Shown here: positions 44,506-50,779 of the stretch, piece by piece
Position numbering within the stretch: the stretch's first letter is position 1
Layout of the letters: each line of letters starts with the position of its first letter
Assembly (NCBI GenBank): GCA_030017895.1
Contig: JASEGV010000014.1
Location: forward strand, 1 to 50,779
Source of the DNA: Bacteroidota bacterium
GTDB lineage: Bacteria; Bacteroidota; Ignavibacteria; UBA10030; BY39
Direction of reading: 5' to 3'
DNA length: 50,779 nt
Notes under the pieces: model-generated
What the model was told of the DNA's origin: nothing
The model's input: only the letters and a program-made list of their open reading frames with translations
Databases searched by the model: none
Translations under genes and position numbers: made by a program

Positions 44506-45527
44506 TATGCTTCTCCTCTAACTTTGTTAAACACTTCGACCACATGAATTTTTGTTGGGCAGTATTGAATACATCTGCCACAACCCGTGCAACTTGGTTT
44601 TCCGTATTGCGATACAAAACCGTTTTGTTTATCGTAATACCGGTTTCGGACACGGTCGGCACGGTTCACACGGAAATTATGTCCGCCTGCAACAACAGCA
44701 TAATCTTTAAACAAACACGAATCCCATTGACGAACTCTTTCGCCACTGTCAGTTATTAAATTTTGAATATCGTAAACATTGAAACACGAACAAGTTGGGC
44801 ACACCATCGAACAACTGCCGCAGCATAAACATTTTTTACCAAGCTCTTCCCACACTTCGCTTTCGCGCTGCAGCTCAAGTATGTAAGGTAAGTCGGATGT
44901 ATCTAAACTTAGTGTGAACCTGTTTTTTCTCTCCTTACGGATTTTTAGATATTCGTTGGTATCTTTTTTTGATACCTCTGCTAATAAATGTTTAAAGTCG
45001 GTTGATATATCGTCACCGATACTTGAACCAACAGTAAGTAAGTAAGAAGATTTGAGTTCAGACAAGAAAAGATCGAAGCCGTCTTCAGTGGCATCTGTAC
45101 CCATCGAACGGCAGAAACACTTATCATCGGGCATACAGCTTAGTCCGATTACAACAACATTTTTCCGGCGTGCAAAATAATATTTATCGGGATAATTTGT
45201 TCCGAAAACAATATCCAATATTTTTAAACCATGTATATCGCAAGGATGTAATCCGAATAATACTATTTTTTTATCCGAATCTTCAATCACCTCCGTGAAA
45301 CCTTTGGTGCTGCTAAAGTTGAATAGCGTATCTTTCGGTTTGAAAAAATATTTTTTAGGTGGATTGATAGTTCGTAAATAATCCATGGCTATTTCTGAAG
45401 TATTTTCCATCGGACCGAAGACGAACGATTGATTACTTTTTCTCTTTGGGACATGCACTTCCCCGTAGTTTTGCAGTCCTTCCATAAAAAGCTTGAAATT
45501 CGTTTTGGGTAATTTTAATATTTTCAT
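44505..45527 (-). CDS. hydB: Group 3b hydrogenase iron-sulfur (beta) subunit
   Basis: 340 residues. An N-terminal domain (KIVLFGLHPCDIHGLKILD) resembles the HydB/AsrA/4Fe-4S dicluster family. Two ferredoxin-like clusters follow: CLCCGSCSMVCPTCSC (about 235-250) and SCTGCGRCIQYCP (about 315-327). Additional cysteines lie in CMPDDKCFC. It passes electrons between the gamma and delta subunits and is the subunit implicated in sulfur reduction in archaeal sulfhydrogenases. First gene of the 3b operon; the 214-base gap upstream holds its promoter region. Confidence 0.92.
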   Translation of the reverse strand: MKILKLPKTNFKLFMEGLQNYGEVHVPKRKSNQSFVFGPMENTSEIAMDYLRTINPPKKYFFKPKDTLFNFSSTKGFTEVIEDSDKKIVLFGLHPCDIHGLKILDIVFGTNYPDKYYFARRKNVVVIGLSCMPDDKCFCRSMGTDATEDGFDLFLSELKSSYLLTVGSSIGDDISTDFKHLLAEVSKKDTNEYLKIRKERKNRFTLSLDTSDLPYILELQRESEVWEELGKKCLCCGSCSMVCPTCSCFNVYDIQNLITDSGERVRQWDSCLFKDYAVVAGGHNFRVNRADRVRNRYYDKQNGFVSQYGKPSCTGCGRCIQYCPTKIHVVEVFNKVRGEA

Positions 45528-45561
45528 TTCATTTAACTGTTTTATTTATGAAAACTTTTAT

Positions 45562-45575
45562 TTGAATAATTTCAA
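45562..45575. promoter_or_regulatory. Possible FNR/CRP-type operator upstream of hydB
   Basis: TTGAATAATTTCAA is a perfect TTGAA-N4-TTCAA dyad, the spacing of FNR/CRP-family sites (TTGAT-N4-ATCAA). It is 35 bases before the hydB ATG in the 214-base gap 45528-45741, which otherwise holds only AT-rich sequence with no clear -35/-10 pair or terminator. AT-rich chance matches are common. Confidence 0.3.
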
Positions 45576-45741
45576 TATATATGCCAAGTGAAATAATATC
45601 TAAATCACTCAATTTTAATGATTTACAGGAAAAATTATTACAATTATGATAAGAAACAGAAAAATAAATTTCATTTTTGAGAATTAGAAGGATAATTAAA
45701 CACAACTTTCATTGTATAATAATAATATTCTTATTCAATAT

Positions 45742-46182
45742 TCAATGCGATACCTCAACACTTGCAGTAAAATAATTTATAAATTCCTTCAATCTCTCTT
45801 GTACTGAAATGGATAGTTCTTCCGAAACATCAAATTCATAAGCAGGTATATGGAATAAAATAATAACATCGGGAACTCTGCCATATAAATGCAGACATGC
45901 ATTCAATATGTTTTGAGGCGATACAAAATGTGTGTTTAATATTTCTGTTGATATTTCAGGTTGAAGCTTGACTTGAGTAATTACACTGACCTCGATGCTT
46001 GCATCTATAAAATATACAGCTTCGTAATTAGATATAGTTTGTATTAATTCGGGAGTTAACTGATGGAGTGTTAAAAATTGAAATTGAGGATAAATATTTT
46101 TTAGTAAACCAACGGCTACGATTCCTGCACCGTCATCGCCACGTAAAGTATTGCCATAACCAATGACTAAAGTCTTTTTCAC
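45742..46182 (-). CDS. hoxW: Hydrogenase maturation protease for the Hox enzyme
   Basis: 146 residues. VIGYGNTLRGDDGAGIVAVG is the typical N-terminus (D-D-G-A-G branch of the HoxW/HybD peptidases), with an acidic ligand in AVYFIDAS and a His in LFHIPAY. It trims the HoxH tail of 24 residues after the last metal-binding His. Its ATG overlaps the hoxH stop by 4 bases. Distinct in sequence from the 3b protease at 41017, as expected, since each is specific. Confidence 0.88.
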   Translation of the reverse strand: MKKTLVIGYGNTLRGDDGAGIVAVGLLKNIYPQFQFLTLHQLTPELIQTISNYEAVYFIDASIEVSVITQVKLQPEISTEILNTHFVSPQNILNACLHLYGRVPDVIILFHIPAYEFDVSEELSISVQERLKEFINYFTASVEVSH

Positions 46183-47606
46183 CTTTTGACTTCATCAATT
46201 AAATTATTTTCTACATCGAACAACTGAACCTGCAAAGGCATTTTACCTAACAAATGGGTGCTGCACGACAAGCACGGATCGAAACACCTGATACCCGCTT
46301 CAATCCTGTTTAACATACCTTCAGTAATTTTTGACCCATCCAAATATTGAATAGCCAGTTGCCTGACGGTTCGGTTCATAGCCAAATTATTTTGAGCAGT
46401 AGCAATTAGCATATTTACTTTCTGAATTACTCCATCGGTGTTAACCCAATAATGATGAAACAGAGTACCACGCGGGGCTTCGGAGAAGCCAACCCCTTCT
46501 TCACGATTTACCATAGCTTTAGCCCGGATATGGTCGCTTAAAATCATCGGATCGTTTAGCAGGGTTTCAATTTTTTCTACTGAGAATAAAATTTCGATGA
46601 GACGTGCGTAATGATAATAAAAGGAATTATTAACAGTTCCCGAATCGCCGGCGATTGATTTGAAAACTTTCCGTTCGGATTCAGCAAGCGGAGTATCTAT
46701 ATAATCGCATATATTAACACGGGCAAGCGGTCCAACACGGAACATTCCTTTAGGATAACCTAACGGTTTGTAATAAGGAAATTTAAGATACGACCAAGTT
46801 TCCGAAATTTCACCGAAATAATCGTAATATAATTTCGGATTTAATTTATCGGCTATGATATTTCCATCGCTGTCCATTACGCGCAACTTACCATCATAAT
46901 ATTCTAAAGCTCCATCATCAGCTACCAACCCAATAAATAACGATCTGAAGTTGCCAAAGTTTGGAATATCTTTTTCAAATGTTTTATGAATTTTTTTTAA
47001 AGTTTTAAGAGCCTCTAAAGTTGTTTGTTTAGCTTCTGGAATCCAATTTAGTAAATAATCCTTTTTAGATGCATCAAATTTTTCGCGGACACCACTGGCT
47101 ACAGTCCACGGTGTATGAATTTTTCTGCCGCCTAAAATTTCGATTATCTCTTGTCCGAACTTTCGAAGTCTGATTCCTCGTCGCGCAAAATCCTTGTGTT
47201 CTTCCATCAACCCGAAAATATTTCTTTTCAACGGATTGGAGTCGAAACCCAACAAAAAATCAGGGGACGAGAGATGGAAAAAACTGAGTGCATGCGATTG
47301 TGTCCATTGTGCAAGTGTCAACAACCGGCGTAGTTTCTCTGCAGTCTCGGGTATGGCAACCGCTAAAATATCGTCTCCCGCTTTAGCTGAAGTTACAAGA
47401 TGACTTGCTGGACATATTCCGCAAATACGTGATGTAATGCCGGGCATTTCCCACATCAGGCGACCCTCACAAAATTTTTCAAAACCACGGAACTCATCCA
47501 CATGGAAACGTGCATCGCTTACATTATTTTTATCATCGAGGTGTATAGTTATTTTCGCATGACCTTCGATCCGCGAAACCGGTTTTATTGTAATTATATT
47601 AACCAT
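46179..47606 (-). CDS. hoxH: Group 3d [NiFe] hydrogenase large subunit
   Basis: 475 residues. L1 [10 protein letters not shown] (Cys62 and Cys65) and L2 DPCLSCSTH (Cys445, Cys448, His451). N-terminus [14 protein letters not shown], and the [14 protein letters not shown] block before the C-terminus. The tail [20 protein letters not shown] and four more residues would be removed by HoxW. Cytoplasmic H2-activating subunit working with HoxY and passing electrons to the HoxFU diaphorase and NAD. Overlaps hoxY by 8 bases. Confidence 0.95.
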   Translation of the reverse strand: MVNIITIKPVSRIEGHAKITIHLDDKNNVSDARFHVDEFRGFEKFCEGRLMWEMPGITSRICGICPASHLVTSAKAGDDILAVAIPETAEKLRRLLTLAQWTQSHALSFFHLSSPDFLLGFDSNPLKRNIFGLMEEHKDFARRGIRLRKFGQEIIEILGGRKIHTPWTVASGVREKFDASKKDYLLNWIPEAKQTTLEALKTLKKIHKTFEKDIPNFGNFRSLFIGLVADDGALEYYDGKLRVMDSDGNIIADKLNPKLYYDYFGEISETWSYLKFPYYKPLGYPKGMFRVGPLARVNICDYIDTPLAESERKVFKSIAGDSGTVNNSFYYHYARLIEILFSVEKIETLLNDPMILSDHIRAKAMVNREEGVGFSEAPRGTLFHHYWVNTDGVIQKVNMLIATAQNNLAMNRTVRQLAIQYLDGSKITEGMLNRIEAGIRCFDPCLSCSTHLLGKMPLQVQLFDVENNLIDEVKR

Positions 47607-48141
47607 ATCTTAAATAAATTGTTGAAAACACAGGTAACCGTCCAGCCAAAAGCTCGCTTACTGCAAACCAAATTTGATCGGCTGTGGGTGGACAACCATG
47701 AATAAAAGCATCGATTTTAATAATTTCGTGAAGAGGACGGGCAGAAGGAAGCATTTTTGCTATGGTGTTATAATCGCTCGGAACAACTCCTACACTTTCA
47801 GCTAATTCGAGATACGAACGATTCAAGATTTCTGCGCTGCTAAATCTGTTGCGCATTGCAGTTACATTTCCCATTACCGCACAATCTCCAAAGGATACGA
47901 CATACTTCGAATTCCTTCTTATAATATGCGCAAAATGTTCGTCCTCATCTTTAGATACTGCTCCTTCAACAAGTGTAACATCCACATCTTTAGGAAAATC
48001 TTTTATATCAATTATCGGCGAGAAGACAAGTTCCATTTTATCGGCAAGTTCTATCAGGCGTTCATCGAGGTCAAGAAACGACATGTGACAACCCGAACAC
48101 CCGGTCAACCATACTGTTGCTACTTTTGGTTTCATAATCAA
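47599..48141 (-). CDS. hoxY: Group 3d [NiFe] hydrogenase small subunit
   Basis: 180 residues, the short form typical of HoxY with a single [4Fe-4S] cluster. Cysteines lie in VWLTGCSGCHMSFLDLDE, VSFGDCAVMGNV and IHGCPPTADQIW. It receives electrons from HoxH and passes them to HoxU/HoxF. Overlaps the hoxU stop by 4 bases. Confidence 0.94.
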   Translation of the reverse strand: MIMKPKVATVWLTGCSGCHMSFLDLDERLIELADKMELVFSPIIDIKDFPKDVDVTLVEGAVSKDEDEHFAHIIRRNSKYVVSFGDCAVMGNVTAMRNRFSSAEILNRSYLELAESVGVVPSDYNTIAKMLPSARPLHEIIKIDAFIHGCPPTADQIWFAVSELLAGRLPVFSTIYLRYG

Positions 48142-48866
48142 TCCTCCTCGATATTAATCCATTCACGTTTCTGCCGCGCTGTTACTATGTATTTTAAAAA
48201 CTCAGGACGTTTTTCCATTTCAGCTATCGTTGATCCTTTTTCAAATAATGCTGCCGTGGGACATACGAAAACACACTTGCCGCATCCAGTACAACTTTTC
48301 GACGTGCCCCACGCCTGATTCAAGTCTGATATAATTTCACAATCTATTCCTCTGCCGGCTATATCCCAAGTATGCGCCCCTTCTACTTCGTGACAAACGC
48401 GGACACATCTTGTGCACAGCACGCACCTGTTGCGGTCGTTCACATAATCTTTATGAGTCGCATCCAAATCTTTTTTAGGATACAAGTATGGAAAGCGTAC
48501 GTAAACTAATCCCACATCGTAAGCTAAGTCCTGTAATTCGCAGTTGTTGTTTGCTACGCACACCGCGCACGAATGATTTCCTTCTGAGGCAAGCAACTCG
48601 ATAATCATGCGACGATATTTTTTTAATCGGTCGGTGTCGGTACGAACAACCATTCCCTCATGAGGTTTAGTTGTACATGCTGGAAAAAGCCTCGACTGTC
48701 CTTCAATTTCTACTACACATAAGCGGCAGGCACCAATATCCGATAAACCTTCTAAATGACAAAGGGTGGGAATATTAATTCCGTGTTCACTTGCAACATC
48801 AAGAATCGATGCATCCTCTTTAGCGCTTAGTTGTTCTCCGTTTATTGTAAGTGTTAAAATTGCCAT
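48138..48866 (-). CDS. hoxU: Hox diaphorase iron-sulfur subunit
   Basis: 242 residues, the NuoG N-terminal type. The [2Fe-2S] site is CHLEGLSDIGACRLCVVE with the fourth Cys in FPACTT. A His-Cys [4Fe-4S] region follows in GNHSCAVCVANNNCELQ, then two ferredoxin clusters, RNRCVLCTRCVRVCHEVEG and SKSCTGCGKCVFVCP. It wires the hydrogenase module to HoxF. Starts 14 bases after the hoxF stop. Confidence 0.94.
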   Translation of the reverse strand: MAILTLTINGEQLSAKEDASILDVASEHGINIPTLCHLEGLSDIGACRLCVVEIEGQSRLFPACTTKPHEGMVVRTDTDRLKKYRRMIIELLASEGNHSCAVCVANNNCELQDLAYDVGLVYVRFPYLYPKKDLDATHKDYVNDRNRCVLCTRCVRVCHEVEGAHTWDIAGRGIDCEIISDLNQAWGTSKSCTGCGKCVFVCPTAALFEKGSTIAEMEKRPEFLKYIVTARQKREWINIEED

Positions 48867-48880
48867 AATCGGTTTTTACC

Positions 48881-50349
48881 TCATTTCTCTTTTGATATTT
48901 CTTCGGATGGAACATAATTCTCGACGGGCTTCAATAGTTTTTCGTATTCATTTCTAAAATATCGGAGTGTGGAAAAAACCGGATTTGGTGCCGATTGTCC
49001 CAAACCGCAAAGACTTGTGTCTTTCACCATCGCACAGAGTTCTTCGAGTAGTTGTATATCTTCGATTGTAGCTGTTTCTTTTGAAATTTTATCAAGCAAC
49101 GAATGGATATGCTTTGTACCTACTCTGCATGGAATACATTTACCGCACGATTCATCGACACTGAATTCCATAAAATATTTTGCAACCTCAACCATTTTCG
49201 ATGTTGAATCCATAACTATCATACCGCCGCTGCCCATCATCGAGCCGACTGTTGCGAGTGCTTCGTAATCAACTGTAATATCCAAATGCTCTGCCGGTAT
49301 GCATCCACCGGAAGGACCTCCTGTTTGAACTGCTTTAAACTCAGTACCGTCGGGTGTGCCGCCACCGATCTCAAAGACAATTTTTCGAAGTTGAATTCCC
49401 ATAGGAACTTCAATCAAACCTGTATTTTTAATCTGACCGGCAAGAGCAAATACTTTTGTTCCTGCGCTTTTAGGAGTTCCTATTTTCGAGAACCATTCGC
49501 TTCCTCTGGTAATAATCGGTGCAATGTTTGCAAAAGTTTCGACGTTATTAATTAATGTAGGCATTCCCCACAAACCTTTTTCGGATGGATAAGGCGGACG
49601 TGGACGCGGACGACCTCTGCGTCCTTCGATTGACCTCAATAGAGCAGTTTCTTCGCCGCAAACAAAAGCTCCGGCTCCAATCCGCAAATCAACCCTGAAA
49701 TTAAAATTCGATTCAAAAATTCTGTTACCTAAAAGTCCTAACCCCTCAGCTTGTTTAATCGCGGTTTTTAATCTTTCGATAGCCAACGGATATTCCGCAC
49801 GGACATAAACATAGCCTTGACTCGCACCGGTAGCGTAACCGGCTATCGCCATACCTTCTAAAATTCGATGAGGGTCGCCTTCCAAAATACTGCGATCCAT
49901 AAATGCACCGGGGTCGCCTTCATCTGCGTTACAAACCACAAATTTTTTGTCGCTCACTGCTTTACGAACAATCCCCCATTTCAAACCTGTCGGATAACCG
50001 GCGCCGCCCCGTCCGCGTAATCCACTTTTCCGAATCTCCTCAATAACCTCTTCAGGTTTTAATCCAGTCAATACTTTCGCTAACGCTTCGTAACCGTCTG
50101 TTGCAATATATTCTTCAATGCTGTCGGCATTTATTTCGCCGCAGTTTTCCAGAACAATTTTTTGTTGACTCGCAAAAAACGGATGCGATAATTCAATTAC
50201 ATTTTCTTTTACTGTTTGCTGATTGATGAGATGATCTCGCACAATTTTTTTAACAGTCTCTGCATCAACTTTTTTGTATAACGTTCCATCGGGTAAAATT
50301 TTTACTAACGGACCTTCGCCGCATAAACCCATACAACCCGTTCCGACTA
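48881..50349 (-). pseudogene. hoxF: Hox diaphorase NAD/FMN subunit, 5' end cut off by IS630
   Basis: The intact part (about 483 residues from ATG at 50332) has the NuoF core: FMN-binding [20 protein letters not shown]-binding [14 protein letters not shown], and the [4Fe-4S] site [14 protein letters not shown] with a distal Cys in [13 protein letters not shown]. Upstream the frame continues [13 protein letters not shown], the end of the thioredoxin-like [2Fe-2S] domain carrying its last two cysteines. At 50348-50349 it runs into a TA and the IS630 end. The first 60-90 residues with the other two cysteines are gone. Translation could restart at the ATG in CMGLC, giving NAD/FMN subunit without that cluster. 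Confidence 0.85.
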
Positions 50350-50779
50350 GTGTTAAGTTAAGTATGAAATGACGTAAATATTTATTATCTTTGCCATAAA
50401 AAAACTATGGCAATAAAATATACGATTCACCTGACTAAGTCAGAAAGAGAAGACTTAATAGCAATAATAAACAAAGGTTCGCATACTTCTAAAACATTTC
50501 GTACTGCTTACATTCTAATAAATTGTGATGAAGGCAAGTATTCTGAAAAGATTACTAATGAACAAATAAGCAAGGTGCTGAAAGTTGGCATGCGAACAAT
50601 AGACAGAGTCAAAAAAAGATTTGTGGAAGAAGGCATTGAGGCAGTATTGGAAAGGCGCCCCACGCAACGAGTTTATGAAACAAAAATAGATGGTGATACA
50701 GAGGCAAAATTAGTAACACTTTGTTGTAGTCAACCCCCAAAAGGTTTTGCAAAATGGTCTTTGCGCTTATTAGCAGACA
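50350..50779 (+). mobile_element. IS630-family insertion sequence, left part, cut by the window edge
   Basis: It begins after the TA at 50348-50349 (IS630 elements target TA) with GTGTTAAGTTAAGTATG, followed by a 57-base leader and a transposase gene. The placement rests on the hoxF frame losing family resemblance here. The right end and its inverted repeat are outside. Confidence 0.75.
50407..50779 (+). CDS. IS630-family transposase, N-terminal part (runs off the window)
   Basis: 124 residues from ATG at 50407 (MAIKYTIHLTKSEREDLIAI). The helix-turn-helix part reads ITNEQISKVLKVGMRTIDRV then KKRFVEEGIEAVLERRPTQR, with KLVTLCCSQPPKGFAKWSLR near the edge. This is the N-terminal half of an IS630-type transposase. 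The DDE catalytic domain lies beyond the window. It is oriented away from the hox genes. Confidence 0.88.
   Translation, partial: MAIKYTIHLTKSEREDLIAIINKGSHTSKTFRTAYILINCDEGKYSEKITNEQISKVLKVGMRTIDRVKKRFVEEGIEAVLERRPTQRVYETKIDGDTEAKLVTLCCSQPPKGFAKWSLRLLAD

Noticed and set aside
1-50779. The whole window as one composite transposon flanked by IS copies
   Set aside because: The left element has an integrase-core transposase and the right one is IS630-type. They are unrelated and cannot act together.
1-50779. tRNA, rRNA or riboswitch genes
   Set aside because: I looked in the gene-free gaps and saw no cloverleaf, rRNA core or known aptamer sequence; a covariance-model scan would be needed to be certain.

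Overview
The window looks like a piece of a bacterial genome from the Ignavibacteria/Chlorobi/Kryptonia side of the FCB group. The grounds are moderate-to-low GC, two giant secreted proteases ending in the 'NYPNPFNPTT' type-IX-secretion tail, tandem M16 and tricorn-like peptidases, and soluble group 3b and 3d [NiFe] hydrogenases. The lineage is inferred from gene content only. Both ends lie inside insertion sequences of different families (an integrase-core IS on the left, IS630 on the right), which is where short-read contigs typically break.

Layout. 1-640: the IS right end has cut into a MazF-like toxin gene whose antitoxin survives. 720-910: a regular array of short two-base-loop hairpins. 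About 910-3590: a block of different style and partly much higher GC (N-truncated dihydroorotase of archaeal type, a tiny Cys-rich protein, two unknown proteins). It ends inside a truncated beta-propeller glycosidase-like gene and may be transferred DNA or an assembly chimera. 4540-6205: two small toxin-antitoxin-like modules separated by three copies of one hairpin repeat, with a duplicated tail of the neighbouring tricorn gene. 6162-12251: tricorn-like S41 peptidase and an M16 pair. 12505-14912: a decahaem-type cytochrome lipoprotein and a double-rhodanese lipoprotein. 15175-25834: an SLBB polysaccharide-export protein and two type-IX-secreted proteases (S8 subtilisin, reprolysin-like metzincin) sharing one C-terminal architecture. 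25939-32401: envelope and transport genes (PLD-like, PAP2, CPBP, SDR epimerase, CstA, CDF).

32425-39979 is a type I restriction-modification locus (hsdM, ORF6N/PLD-like gene, hsdS, GxxExxY gene, hsdR) riddled with palindromic mini-elements. Some are translated inside HsdR and HsdM, and one supplies the last codons of HsdS. 40048-45527 is a group 3b (NADP-linked, sulfhydrogenase-type) hydrogenase operon with its protease, HypA and HypB. 45742-50349 is a group 3d (Hox, NAD-linked) hydrogenase operon with its own protease. Its first gene, hoxF, is cut by the IS630 element just before the last two cysteines of its N-terminal [2Fe-2S] domain.

Taken together: two cytoplasmic bidirectional hydrogenases would couple H2 to NADP(H) and NAD(H), a multihaem lipoprotein/rhodanese pair suggests envelope redox or sulfur chemistry, and a protease-rich secretome suggests a peptide-using heterotroph. 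Insertion sequences and palindromic repeats have remodelled the defence and toxin-antitoxin loci heavily.
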